Source: Azophilus sp965215035 (GTDB lineage Bacteria; Pseudomonadota; Gammaproteobacteria; Pseudomonadales; Azotimanducaceae). Taken from it: a stretch of DNA of 64,000 bases. The position numbers and the translations under genes were made by a program. Below the pieces are notes generated by a model. The model was given only the letters and a program-made list of their open reading frames with translations, ran no database searches and was not told where the DNA came from. Positions 9,026 through 17,762 of the stretch are shown piece after piece; the first letter of the stretch is position 1; every line of letters begins with the position of its first letter. The stretch is taken from the NCBI GenBank assembly GCA_965215035.1, contig OZ244040.1, positions 806,001 to 870,000 of the forward strand, read 5' to 3'.

Positions 9026-9919
9026 CTACTGGCCCGCGAAGGGAACCACTTCGGCGACGGCGTCAGCCCTGACCGCCAGCATGATGAGCCTATCCAGCCC
9101 CAGCGCGACTCCCGCGCAATCGGGTAGCCCGTGCCCCATGGCCGCCAACAGGTGCTCGTCGGGTTCCAGGGTTGGCAGACCGCGTTGCCGGCGTATCTCG
9201 TTGTCCCGCTCCATGCGGGTGCGCAGTTCCTCGGCATCGGTGAGTTCATAATAGCCGTTGGCCAACTCAACACCCCGCACAACCAGTTCAAACCGTGCGG
9301 CCAACCGGGGATTGCCGGGCCGCAAACGGGCCAGCGCCGCCTGATCCGCCGGATAGTCCGTTATGAAGACGCGCTGCTCGCCGAGTTTCTCCAGGGCCTC
9401 GACCAAACGCAGGTCTGTATCGGCCGGGCCGGTCGGATGCAGCGCCAGCAGCTCCGCATAGGTGAGAAAGCGGTGTGGTTCCGGCCCAAGGATGCATTGC
9501 ACCAAATCGGCGACCTCCCGCATCAGCGCCTGGTCGTCGTAGCCCAGCCGATACCATTCCACCAGGGTGAACTCGGTCAGGTGCAAGCGCCCCGACTCGC
9601 CGGCCCGATACGCGGGCCCCAACTGGTAGATTGAGGGCGCGCCCGCGGCCAGCAGCCGTTTCATGTAGTACTCGGGCGAGGTTTGCAGGAATTCGCCTCC
9701 GGTCGTGCGCAGGCTTTCTATATGCGGGTCTGAAACCGAGGTTCGGCCCAGAGTCGGGGTCTGCACCTCGACGATGTCGCGTTCCGCGAAGAACCGGCGC
9801 ACTTTGCCGACGATGTCCGCACGAATGCGGAGCATCTCGATGGTGCAGGTGGGTTGCCAAGGTTTCCGCATCGGGTGGTTTTTCCAATCCGCCGCCGGGG
9901 CGTGCTTGCCGCCGGTCAA
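9026..9919 (-). CDS. epmA: Elongation factor P beta-lysine ligase, class II LysRS paralogue
   Basis: Attaches (R)-beta-lysine to a conserved lysine of EF-P, easing translation of proline stretches. At 297 residues it is a LysRS catalytic core without the anticodon domain. It shows class II motif 1/2 regions (VQTPTLGRTSVSDPHIES, FLQTSPEYYMKRLLAAG, FRAGE-like YRAGESG) and motif 3 GVALGLDRLIML. The ATG at 9919 overlaps the upstream DUF454 stop (ATGA), so the two are coupled. The C-terminus EVVPFAGQ is a few residues shorter than usual, and the R2 repeat starts 10 bp later. No epmB or efp is in the window. Confidence 0.92.
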   Translation of the reverse strand: MTGGKHAPAADWKNHPMRKPWQPTCTIEMLRIRADIVGKVRRFFAERDIVEVQTPTLGRTSVSDPHIESLRTTGGEFLQTSPEYYMKRLLAAGAPSIYQLGPAYRAGESGRLHLTEFTLVEWYRLGYDDQALMREVADLVQCILGPEPHRFLTYAELLALHPTGPADTDLRLVEALEKLGEQRVFITDYPADQAALARLRPGNPRLAARFELVVRGVELANGYYELTDAEELRTRMERDNEIRRQRGLPTLEPDEHLLAAMGHGLPDCAGVALGLDRLIMLAVRADAVAEVVPFAGQ

Positions 9920-10365
9920 CGCTCTTCGCCGCCGATGGCGGAGGGCGGGGTTGGCCGGCTAACCAGGAATACGGCCACGCCCGCCAAGATGACGCCCTGG
10001 ATAGCCAGCGCCCATCGGGGAACCGCCACAGCGTAGGAGAAGACGAATAGCAACAGCATGGCAATCAGCGCCGACAGCTTTGCCCGGGTAGATACCGCGC
10101 GGTGCCGGCGCCAGTTCCGAATCGGCGGCCCGAGCAGCCGATGGTTGACGAGCCAGGCGTGCAGCCGCCGCGACCCCCGGGAGAACAGATAGGCGGCCAG
10201 AATCAGGAAGGGCGTGGTGGGCAACAACGGCACTAGGATACCGGCCACCCCAAGGCCGAGCGCCACCGCGCCGAGCATCGTCCACAGGCGACGCCGCACG
10301 AGATGCCGGGCGGATTCGGGCATGGGGCGGGAATCACGCGCCATTTGAGATGGCCTTAAGCGCAT
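9916..10365 (-). CDS. DUF454 (YbaN-like) inner membrane protein
   Basis: Small membrane protein of up to 149 residues. It has about three hydrophobic segments (LWTMLGAVALGLGVAGILVPLLP, TPFLILAAYLFSRGS, then two close helices from ALIAMLLLFVFSYAV to LAIQGVILAGVAVFLV) and the family motif LLPTTPFLILAAYLFSRGS. Function is unknown. The first ATG (10365) lies inside the 10-bp target duplication of the R2 element, so MARDSRPMPES at 10344 or MPESARHLV at 10323 may be the true start. It overlaps epmA by 4 nt. Confidence 0.85.
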   Translation of the reverse strand: MRLRPSQMARDSRPMPESARHLVRRRLWTMLGAVALGLGVAGILVPLLPTTPFLILAAYLFSRGSRRLHAWLVNHRLLGPPIRNWRRHRAVSTRAKLSALIAMLLLFVFSYAVAVPRWALAIQGVILAGVAVFLVSRPTPPSAIGGEER

Positions 10366-10369
10366 CCGT

Positions 10370-10627
10370 CAGGGCCATGCCAAAGTCGTCCACCGGCCCT
10401 CCGCAAAGCCCTATACAGATGGTTTATGAATATTTTTCGGAAAATTAAGCAATATTCTGCGGCATCTAATGGCCTTTCATCACTTCTGGGACTTGCGTAG
10501 AACAGTTGACGAACCACCACATGCTGAGTCCCGCAAGGCGCATAACTACTAAATGTCGTGATTCGTCAACCAATCACCACAATTCCCTCAATTTTCCTTC
10601 AAGAGCAAACACTTTGGGATGGTCCTG
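10370..10627. repeat. R2 element, copy B, flanked by a 10-bp target duplication
   Basis: Ends CAGGGCCATGCCAAAG and CTTTGGGATGGTCCTG are inverted repeats. GCGCATCCGT sits immediately outside on both sides (10360-10369 and 10628-10637), a perfect 10-bp direct repeat of the kind made by transposition. The R3 element at 10488-10587 is inserted in it; without that insert the element is about 150 bp like copy A. Confidence 0.87.
10488..10587. repeat. R3 palindromic element nested in R2
   Basis: A 100-bp sequence starting GGGACTTGCGTAGAACAG and ending CACCACAATTCCC. The flanks TCACTTCT and TCAATTTT agree at 6 of 8 positions and look like an eroded 8-bp target duplication. The element matches, in reverse orientation, the sequence at 19242-19449. 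It is not coding. Confidence 0.75.
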
Positions 10628-10751
10628 GCGCATCCGTTGTGTTCCTAGCCGCCCCGCGATCAGAAGTGTACCGTAGCCTCGATGAATTCGCGCTTTCGCA
10701 TTGCCGTGCAGGTTCCACCGCAACGACGCCGATTCGGCGGCACCCTCGCCG

Positions 10752-11651
10752 ATGCCTGAGCTGCCGGACCTAGCCGTCTACCTTGAGCACCTCGACCGCC
10801 GCATCGTCGGCGACCGGCTGCTCGATATCCGCCTTGCCAGCCCGTTCGTGCTGCGCTCGGTGGCACCGACCGTGGCGGAGGTGCGGGGTTGCCTGGTGAC
10901 CGGTTTGCAACGTCTCGCCAAGCAGCTCGTCATCGAACTGGAGCGCGACTGCTTTGTTGTTGTGCACCTCATGATCGCGGGCAGGTTGCGCTGGTTCGAG
11001 AAGGCCCGCGCCATACCTAAGCGCGGGGGCCTTGCGGCGTTCGACTTCTCGCGCGGAACGCTGATCTTCACCGAGGCGAGCAAGAGGAAACGGGCATCGC
11101 TTAAGCTTGTTCGGGGCCCGGAGGCATTGCGGCAACTCGACCCCGGCGGGCTGGAAGTGCTGGAAATCGACTTCCCCACCTTCCTGGAACGGCTGCGCGC
11201 CTCGAATCACACCCTGAAACGGACGCTGACCGACCAGCGCTTCTTTGCGGGTATCGGCAACGCCTATTCGGACGAGATCCTGCTGTACGCCGGGCTGTCG
11301 CCATTCAAGCGCGCAAGGGATGTCGGCGACGGGGAAGCGCGCCGGCTGTTCGCCGCCTGCCGCAAAACCCTTGGGGACTGGATCGGCATTCTGCGCACCA
11401 AGGCCGGCGAGGGGTTCCCCGACAAGGTCACCGCCTTCCACGAGGAGATGGCCGCCCACGGCAAGTATCGGCAGCCCTGCCCGGTATGCGGCGCTCCCAT
11501 CCAGCGCATCGTCCACGCGGAGAATGAGAGCAACTACTGCGCCCGCTGCCAGACCGGCGGCCGGGTACTGCGGGACCGCTCGCTGTCCAGGCTGCTCCGG
11601 GACGCCTGGCCGAAGCGCATCGAGGAGCTGGAAGGCGGCCGCAATCAATGA
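10752..11651 (+). CDS. mutM: DNA-formamidopyrimidine glycosylase (Fpg/MutM family)
   Basis: Base-excision repair enzyme removing oxidised purines such as 8-oxoguanine, with AP-lyase activity. The 299-residue product begins MPELPD, placing the catalytic proline and Glu right after Met; this fixes the ATG at 10752. QRLAKQLVIEL holds the expected catalytic-lysine region, HTLKRTLTDQRFFAGIGNAYSDEIL is the helix-two-turn-helix region, and the zinc finger CPVC...CARC is near the C-terminus. The sequence is somewhat diverged from classical MutM, so another Fpg/Nei clade is possible. Confidence 0.9.
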   Translation: MPELPDLAVYLEHLDRRIVGDRLLDIRLASPFVLRSVAPTVAEVRGCLVTGLQRLAKQLVIELERDCFVVVHLMIAGRLRWFEKARAIPKRGGLAAFDFSRGTLIFTEASKRKRASLKLVRGPEALRQLDPGGLEVLEIDFPTFLERLRASNHTLKRTLTDQRFFAGIGNAYSDEILLYAGLSPFKRARDVGDGEARRLFAACRKTLGDWIGILRTKAGEGFPDKVTAFHEEMAAHGKYRQPCPVCGAPIQRIVHAENESNYCARCQTGGRVLRDRSLSRLLRDAWPKRIEELEGGRNQ

Positions 11652-11698
11652 GGAAACGAACAGAGTTCGAGAACCCCGCCCGGCGGCGGAACCCGCCG

Positions 11699-12220
11699 TC
11701 AGGACTGCGCGTAAAGGGATTCGGCCCGTCGCTTGAGCGCGAAGGCCGTATCGTCGAACGCACGCTTAACCCAGGGCCCCGCGAAGCGGTAGACGTGAAT
11801 ACCGTTGGGGCCCAAAAACGCGTCGGTCGAATGATAGGCGCACCTTTCCTCTCCCAAGGGTTCAACGATCTGATCGCGCCGCGCGGGATAGGGCCAGGCA
11901 TCGTCGTGCGGGAGTTGCCAGGCAAGCAACCGGGGCGGTTCCAATGCACAGACGAACTCGCAGTTGTCGAAGTAGACACCCGGCTCGATGTAGCTCTTCA
12001 ATCGCATGCGCACCGGCGCATTCATCTGCAGCGAAGACTCGGCCGCCACGCAGAATGGGTTCCATTCACCATAGGCGGGCAGGTCGGTAAGCACGTCCCA
12101 CACCACGCCCGCAGGCGTGGCGATCTCCACCCGCTCGGAGGTGACCACCGCATCGGGATCGTATGCGCACCGGGGATCGTTCGAGCCTTCCATACCCAGC
12201 CCTCCTATCGCTTCGTCCAC
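11699..12220 (-). CDS. SRPBCC (START-like) domain protein
   Basis: 173 residues with the polyketide-cyclase/START fold pattern: SERVEIATPAGVVWDVLTDLPAYGEWNPF at the front, a middle MRLKSYIEPGVYFDNCEFV and a long C-terminal helix ending FALKRRAESLYAQS. Such proteins bind hydrophobic ligands in a helix-grip pocket. An internal ATG ten codons in (MEGSNDPRCAYD) is another start. It precedes the DUF1214-like, SDR and sulfotransferase genes and may share their pathway. Ligand unknown. Confidence 0.8.
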   Translation of the reverse strand: MDEAIGGLGMEGSNDPRCAYDPDAVVTSERVEIATPAGVVWDVLTDLPAYGEWNPFCVAAESSLQMNAPVRMRLKSYIEPGVYFDNCEFVCALEPPRLLAWQLPHDDAWPYPARRDQIVEPLGEERCAYHSTDAFLGPNGIHVYRFAGPWVKRAFDDTAFALKRRAESLYAQS

Positions 12221-12337
12221 AAACCTGTTACCGGGCCCGCCGGAAGTTCTCCACCCATGATAAGCAACCTATAAAGATACGTTGACAAACCGCCGCTTGC
12301 CGAGTTCCGTATCGATGCGCCCGCTGGTCTTGCCCGG

Positions 12338-13423
12338 TCAAGCATCGAGCCGTATCACTTCCGTTTGCGGCAGGGGGTGCTCCTTGGCGCCGATCCAGCG
12401 CAGCATGGCAACCCCGCGTGTGTGGCCCGCCATGTCGATCCAGTTGCCGAAGCCCGGGTCGCGCGGCGCGACGATGAGGGTGACCGTGCCATCGGCGTTC
12501 GGCACCGCACTGGTCTCGTTGACGTGAATGCGGTGGTAGCGATAGTCAAGCGATTCCATCCATACATTGTTGAACTGAAAGTTCCAGCCGTCGCACTCGG
12601 GAACACGCGCATCGATGCGAAACGCCTCGCCCGGCCGCAGCTCGACCCAGCCGTAGATGTAGTGGATTGTCGGGTCGCCCCCGGCGCGAAAGTAGAGCTC
12701 CTGATCCGCGCAACGCATCGCGTTGGTGGACTGCTCGCGAAACGTCCTCACCCACTCCTGAAAGGTCCGTGCGGTTCCCTCCACGAACGCCGCCGCTCCG
12801 GCCAGCCCGGCTGCGAGCCTGCCGACGCTCAACGGAACCGGTGTGGGCGGCCCGTCGATGGTCTCGATTTCGAGCTCCGCCCGCCCGCGCCGGTCCGCAC
12901 CGGTGAAGGTCTGCCTTATGACAATGAAGGAAGAATCCGCCGCAATGGGCAGCCAATTGCCAGGCACCGCTTCCCGGCAAGCGATGATCTCGAAGCTGCC
13001 ATCCGGCTCGATGTGCATATGCTGCGCATTGAGCTCACCCGTGGAGGCCATGGTGCCGTCTATGGCATAGCGGTTGGCTTTGGAGCCGAAGGTGAGGATG
13101 GGCACCGTGCCGCGCCGGCCGCGAATGCGGTACCGCCGATCACCGGAGATGGTCGCGTTCCAATAGTAGTTGTCCGGGTTGTCGCCACCAATTTTCGCCG
13201 TCTCGTGGGATGCCCTATAGAGCCCTGGAAAATCCACATCCGCGCACTCTAGGTTCATCTCAAGGGCAATGCGCAAAAGGCGGGTCAGGTAACGACAGCC
13301 CTCGGCGCGGTCGAGTTCCGAATCGCCAAAACCCGGTGCCATCACCAACCGGCCGGTCTCTTCCAGCCGGCGACAGAAGGAGGCCCAGGCTTCCGGAGTC
13401 GGGGCGTCGGCGTCCCCGCTCAC
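12338..13423 (-). CDS. DUF1214-like domain protein
   Basis: 361 residues. The C-terminal half has DUF1214-like features: FQFNNVWMESLDYR, then VTLIVAPRDPGFGNWIDMAGHTRG and MLRWIGAKEHPLPQTEVIRL. The N-terminal half, with NPDNYYWNATISGDRRYRIR, resembles proteins found next to sulfotransferases and SDRs in steroid and xenobiotic gene sets. The start is the GTG at 13423, which overlaps the upstream SDR stop in GTGA; the longer frame to 13498 runs into that SDR. Biochemical role unknown. Confidence 0.8.
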   Translation of the reverse strand: MSGDADAPTPEAWASFCRRLEETGRLVMAPGFGDSELDRAEGCRYLTRLLRIALEMNLECADVDFPGLYRASHETAKIGGDNPDNYYWNATISGDRRYRIRGRRGTVPILTFGSKANRYAIDGTMASTGELNAQHMHIEPDGSFEIIACREAVPGNWLPIAADSSFIVIRQTFTGADRRGRAELEIETIDGPPTPVPLSVGRLAAGLAGAAAFVEGTARTFQEWVRTFREQSTNAMRCADQELYFRAGGDPTIHYIYGWVELRPGEAFRIDARVPECDGWNFQFNNVWMESLDYRYHRIHVNETSAVPNADGTVTLIVAPRDPGFGNWIDMAGHTRGVAMLRWIGAKEHPLPQTEVIRLDA

Positions 13424-14199
13424 GGTGCCATGTACTCGCCGCCGTTCACATCGACCGAGGCACCACTCACTACCCTGGAGTAATCGGAAACCAGCCACAG
13501 AACCGCTCTGGCGCAGTCATCCTCCGGCGGGATGATGCCCAGCGGAATGCGAGCCGTGATCTCGCCTTCGACTTCCTCCCTGGGCCGCCCCGCAGCGACC
13601 TGGGCATCGATGAAGCCCCGCACCGGAGCACCGTGAATCCAGCCGACGCGGGCGGTATTGACGCGAATGCCAAAGGCACCGAAATCCCGCGCCATATGGC
13701 GGCTCAGCACATTCATAGCGCCCTTGGCCGCAGCGTAGGCGGCCTCGCCCGGGAACGGCTTCACCGTCGCCATGGTCGATACGTTGGCAATGGCGCCGCC
13801 TCCGGCGCGCCGCATCGCCGGCAGGCACGCCTGGGACATGCGCAGCACCCCCGCGCAGTTCACATCGAATACCGCCTGCCAGCCCTCTGGATCCGCAACG
13901 TCGGCGGTCGCCCATTCGCCGTGGTTGTAGGCACTGTTCACCAAACCGTCTATCGCGCCGAAGGCCGCCTCGGTGGCGTCGGCAAGGGCACGGCACTGTT
14001 CGGCATTGCCCACATCGGTGGGCAACGCCACCACCTCGCCGCCGCGTTCGCGTATTTCCCTGGCCACCTTGTCCAGAAAGTCGCCGCTGCGGGCGCCCAT
14101 GCCCACCCTGGCACCCTCCATTGCGGCAATTTTCGCCATCGCCTGGCCCATGCCCGGACCGACACCGGAAACGACAATAACCCTGTCCTTCAACAACAC
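13420..14199 (-). CDS. Short-chain dehydrogenase/reductase
   Basis: Classical SDR of 259 residues. The cofactor motif is a variant, SGVGPGMGQAMAKI; the catalytic Tyr-x3-Lys is YAAAK in PGEAAYAAAKGAMN, with Ser in NVSTMATVK. The C-terminus SGASVDVNGGEYMAP is typical. A GTG start at 14199 gives (V)LLKDRVIVVSG; an ATG at 14250 is an alternative. It overlaps the DUF1214-like gene by 4 nt and is divergent from the sulfotransferase. Probably oxidises or reduces a secondary alcohol or ketone; substrate unknown. Confidence 0.88.
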   Translation of the reverse strand: MLLKDRVIVVSGVGPGMGQAMAKIAAMEGARVGMGARSGDFLDKVAREIRERGGEVVALPTDVGNAEQCRALADATEAAFGAIDGLVNSAYNHGEWATADVADPEGWQAVFDVNCAGVLRMSQACLPAMRRAGGGAIANVSTMATVKPFPGEAAYAAAKGAMNVLSRHMARDFGAFGIRVNTARVGWIHGAPVRGFIDAQVAAGRPREEVEGEITARIPLGIIPPEDDCARAVLWLVSDYSRVVSGASVDVNGGEYMAP

Positions 14200-14308
14200 G
14201 CGCAATCCGCCGCACCCGCCCGATGGCGGCAACCATATCGACTGCGACATCCGAAGGCAAAGTTGCAACAATGCAAGGTGGGAAGGAGCAGGAAAAGGAG
14301 TGACGACC

Positions 14309-15490
14309 GTGCCTGCCAAGATACCGCCACGCCATGTGCTGGAAGAAGAAGCGCGCTCACAAACCCAGCTTAGCGACTTCGGCGACGGCTGGTTGCTCGG
14401 GCACCTAGAAGCCCTGATTCCCATTCTCAACAGCGAAGCCCGGCTATCCGAGGCTGGAGCGGCCTCGGCGCGGGGCATGATCGTCGGCGCGCTTGGCAAC
14501 CGCCTGCGTCACATCGAGCTCCTCAAGAGGCACCCGGAAATTCGCCAACAGGAAGTGAATGTGGCCGCCGTGCTGGTCGGGTTGCCCCGCTCGGGCTCCA
14601 CCATGCTGCACCGCTTGCTTGCATCGGCACCTGGTATGACGGGCGTGCGCTGGTTCGAGGCGCAGAACTACGCGCCCTTTGCCGGCGAGCGGCGCGGCGA
14701 TTTCGGTGCTCGCAGAGCAGCGGCGGCCGCCATTCTCGCGCATATGCTCGACGTTATCCCCGACCTAATGGCCCTGCACCCCATGAGCATCGACCAGCCC
14801 GACGAAGAGGTGGTTATCCTCGGGCAGCTATTTTCCTCGACCATGATTGAAGCGTCGTACTACGTGCCCTCATACGCCGCGTGGCTAATGGCATCCGACC
14901 GGGTTCGACCGTACCGGGAGCTGCGCGAGATACTGCAATCCCTGCAATGGCAGGCACCGGCAAGACGGGGTGCGTGGTGGGTGCTGAAAACCCCCGGGCA
15001 CCTCATGGCGCTGGAAGCCGTCGAGGCGGTTTTTCCAGAGGCAAGGGTCGTCATGACGCATCGGGACCCTATCGCCACCGTCCCCTCGTATTGCTCCATG
15101 GAGGCGAGCCTGTACCGCATGGCGTCGGATCGCATCGGCAACGAGGATGTCGCCGCATTCTGGGTGCCCCGGCTGAAGTCGCTGCTCGATGGCTTCCTCG
15201 GGGCGCGACAAAAAAGGGGCAACGAGGCGCGCTTCATCGATGTCGATTACCAAGCCTTGCTCGACGAACCGGTGGCGACGGGCGAACGCGTGCTGCGCGC
15301 ATCCGGCATAACCCCGGATGAGCACACCCACAGGAGCATGTTGCAGTGGGTGGAGGCAAACAGGCGCGAACATCGTGCGCCACATCGCTACGACCTGGCC
15401 GATTTCGGCCTGACCCGGGCGGATATCGAGACCCTGTTCGCCGACTATCGAAGCCGCTACATCGGCCGCCGGGAACAAGGCGGGCACTAA
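14309..15490 (+). CDS. Sulfotransferase family protein
   Basis: 393-residue PAPS-dependent sulfotransferase-like protein. The 5'-phosphosulfate loop is VGLPRSGSTMLHRLLAS and the 3'-phosphate-binding region is ARVVMTHRDPIATVPSYCS. WWVLKTPGHLMALEAVEAVFP between them is usual for this bacterial subfamily. The GTG at 14309 is preferred because AGGAG ends 8 nt upstream (14296-14300); the frame is open further upstream but runs antisense to the SDR. Often found with SDR, SRPBCC and DUF1214 genes. Acceptor unknown. Confidence 0.87.
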   Translation: MPAKIPPRHVLEEEARSQTQLSDFGDGWLLGHLEALIPILNSEARLSEAGAASARGMIVGALGNRLRHIELLKRHPEIRQQEVNVAAVLVGLPRSGSTMLHRLLASAPGMTGVRWFEAQNYAPFAGERRGDFGARRAAAAAILAHMLDVIPDLMALHPMSIDQPDEEVVILGQLFSSTMIEASYYVPSYAAWLMASDRVRPYRELREILQSLQWQAPARRGAWWVLKTPGHLMALEAVEAVFPEARVVMTHRDPIATVPSYCSMEASLYRMASDRIGNEDVAAFWVPRLKSLLDGFLGARQKRGNEARFIDVDYQALLDEPVATGERVLRASGITPDEHTHRSMLQWVEANRREHRAPHRYDLADFGLTRADIETLFADYRSRYIGRREQGGH

Positions 15491-15652
15491 CTAGGCAGGA
15501 GCTGCCCGGCGACCCGGAAACTCAGCATCGTAGAAGTTTTCGCCCCGGCGACCGGCGCGCTGACGCACAGGCAAGTGGGTAGTGCCATGCAAGCCTACGC
15601 CGTAGAAACTTCAACACTGGGTTCTCGCCGGAAAGATGGACGAGGGGATCGC

Positions 15653-17728
15653 CTAGTTCGCCGCCGGCCGATACCAGATCGGCGACGTCCAGGCCATCTC
15701 CACTGTGGTATCCGCTAGACTGCCGTCGCTACAGACCGCGGGCGCTGCCGCGCCGAGGCGGTCGCAGTCATAGGCACTCCAACGGCGCGTTGGCATGGCA
15801 ACCACACGCAGGTAGTAGTAGGCCGACTGGCCGGCATCGAAATCGGCATCGGACACAACGGCGCACAGGGTATCGGCACCCGATGCGCCAGCGCCGGAAC
15901 TGGCGATGCTGCGCACCAATGTGTGCATTTGGTTCTCGCCGTCTATCCAGCCCTTCACCAGTTGCAACTCCCCGAGCGGCGCGGCGCTCGCCGCCGAATC
16001 CCGGGCGGCAAGGGCGATGAACCTAGGATGAGCGCCACTCGCCGGCATGGCACCCAAATCGCCGCCCATGGGAACGCCACCCGCATAGCCTTCCTCCACC
16101 AAGCCGTCATCCGCACAGAGGTCTTCCGCATAATCCCAGCCACCGAAGAAGCGCGGCGCAATGCGCGGCCCCGAGGTGCCGAACACTTCCCGCCGCTGCA
16201 TGGCCGCAAAGATCGCGTCCCGCGAATTCTCCACCGCCCAAACGCCGGCAAGGCCACCGGGATTGCCCTCCGGGCCACTGGTTAGAATGCCCGGCTGAAG
16301 CCGCTCGGCGGGCGTCATCTCGCCGCTGACGGCACCGCGATAGTCGGATTCGTCAACGGCACCCGGCGTTGCCGCATGGGTATCGGTGGCGGCGATGATG
16401 CCGAGCTTTATCGGGTTCAAGCCGGTCGCCCGCTCCTCCTGTAGACCCACGAGCAGCGCTGAGCGCACAAAATCCGTTTCGTCCACGCAGCCCGCGCCCA
16501 ACATGCCCAGTTCCCCAACTGCGTTGCCGCACTCCTCGGTCACCAGGCTGGCCTGCCCCATTACCAGTTCACCGTCCACATTGGTGGCCGCGGCGTAGGT
16601 CTCTAAGCGTCCCAGCACGCGAACCGCCTCCACATCGCAGAGCTCATCGGGCGCACCCAGCACCGAGGCAAGGCCATTGATGCACTCCGATGCCCCCTTG
16701 TGCTGGAAAATTTCGATGATCGGCTCTCGTTCCAGGCGCAGGGACGCATAGCCGCGCCTATTGTCCAGCGAGGCCGCCATGCCCATGTAGGGTGCCATCC
16801 TGCCGTTTGCCAAGTTTGTGTTGTGGGGAATGGTCAGATAAGCGCAGCCATCTTCGGCGCGACAAACCCGGTCGAGTTGCCGCCATAGCTCGCTGTCGAG
16901 CGGCGCATCGATATAGGAAACCGGCAACTCCGGCACATTGCCGTTGCGGAAGATGACGTTGCGGTGATAGTTCGAGATGCCCGGTGTGCCCGTGTACTCG
17001 TAGCCGACAAAACTCGTAAACGCGCATTGTTCGGTGCGGTCATAGGCAGCCTCGGCGGCCTCCACGATGCGTTTCCAGGGCGTGCGGGCCGCCGCCAGGC
17101 AGAGCTCTCCGTCATCGCCGCACACTTCGGCAACGCGGACGGGGTTCTCCGTACCGATAACCTGGCCCAGCATCACCATGCCCTGGCGCTCGTCCTGCCG
17201 GAAGGCGACGCAGTATGGCGTGTCGTAGCGGGGCGAGCCCGGCGTTCGACAGATTGCGCGCTCGCCGAGAAACTCGCCGTGGTCGGTCACCGCCAGAAAG
17301 TCCAGGGGCCGATCGATGGCGAACTTTCCGGCCGGTTCGCCATGCTCGTCCAATGGCCAGAAATCGATGGGCTGGCCCTGGGCAAAGCGATGCGCATCCT
17401 CCGGCGTTGCGCCAATGCTGTTGGCGGCCGCATCGAACGAGTAGCTGGTATGTACGTGCAGGTCGCCGAACAGTGGTTGGCGCAAGGGCGTGTAATCCAG
17501 GCAGGGAGCGCGCTCTTCGGTGTAGTTAACGGAACGCCCGGTGGCTTGCGGTGCACCGACCGGCGCCGCATCTTCGGCAGCCGGTTCCGCCCCGGCATCC
17601 GCATCGCCGCCGCCGTCCGGGTTGCACCCGCCAGCGACCAGGGCAAGCCAGAGCACTAAGGAGAGTCTGATTAAGTTGATGTTCAAGGGCACCGTGCTCC
17701 ATAACCGATTGATTTTGCTTGGCACCAT
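15653..17728 (-). CDS. DUF3604 lipoprotein whose start lies in an R1 repeat
   Basis: 691-residue DUF3604 (PHP-like metal-dependent fold) protein. LFGDLHVHTSYSFDA near residue 90 and FLAVTDHGEFLGE near 145 hold the expected His/Asp ligands, and PHNTNLANG lies further on. The N-terminus is a lipoprotein signal: hydrophobic VLWLALVAGGC with Cys as acylation site, then an Asp/Ala/Glu-rich linker. Residues about 1-24 (MVPSKINRLWSTVPLNINLI onward) are encoded by the R1 repeat at 17657-17762, so that element supplies start codon and n-region. Function unknown, probably a periplasm-facing hydrolase. Confidence 0.85.
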   Translation of the reverse strand: MVPSKINRLWSTVPLNINLIRLSLVLWLALVAGGCNPDGGGDADAGAEPAAEDAAPVGAPQATGRSVNYTEERAPCLDYTPLRQPLFGDLHVHTSYSFDAAANSIGATPEDAHRFAQGQPIDFWPLDEHGEPAGKFAIDRPLDFLAVTDHGEFLGERAICRTPGSPRYDTPYCVAFRQDERQGMVMLGQVIGTENPVRVAEVCGDDGELCLAAARTPWKRIVEAAEAAYDRTEQCAFTSFVGYEYTGTPGISNYHRNVIFRNGNVPELPVSYIDAPLDSELWRQLDRVCRAEDGCAYLTIPHNTNLANGRMAPYMGMAASLDNRRGYASLRLEREPIIEIFQHKGASECINGLASVLGAPDELCDVEAVRVLGRLETYAAATNVDGELVMGQASLVTEECGNAVGELGMLGAGCVDETDFVRSALLVGLQEERATGLNPIKLGIIAATDTHAATPGAVDESDYRGAVSGEMTPAERLQPGILTSGPEGNPGGLAGVWAVENSRDAIFAAMQRREVFGTSGPRIAPRFFGGWDYAEDLCADDGLVEEGYAGGVPMGGDLGAMPASGAHPRFIALAARDSAASAAPLGELQLVKGWIDGENQMHTLVRSIASSGAGASGADTLCAVVSDADFDAGQSAYYYLRVVAMPTRRWSAYDCDRLGAAAPAVCSDGSLADTTVEMAWTSPIWYRPAAN

Positions 17729-17762
17729 CAGGTAACAGCGTGCTCGTTCAGATCTTCCCCAA
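17657..17762. repeat. R1 miniature element, copy at the DUF3604 start
   Basis: About 105 bp, closely matching 44309-44413. The left end is TAAGGAGAGTCTGATTAAG and the right end CGTTCAGATCTTCCCCA, imperfect inverted repeats. TA flanks the left end; the right TA has decayed. The element overlaps the first 24 or so codons of the DUF3604 gene. Confidence 0.8.
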
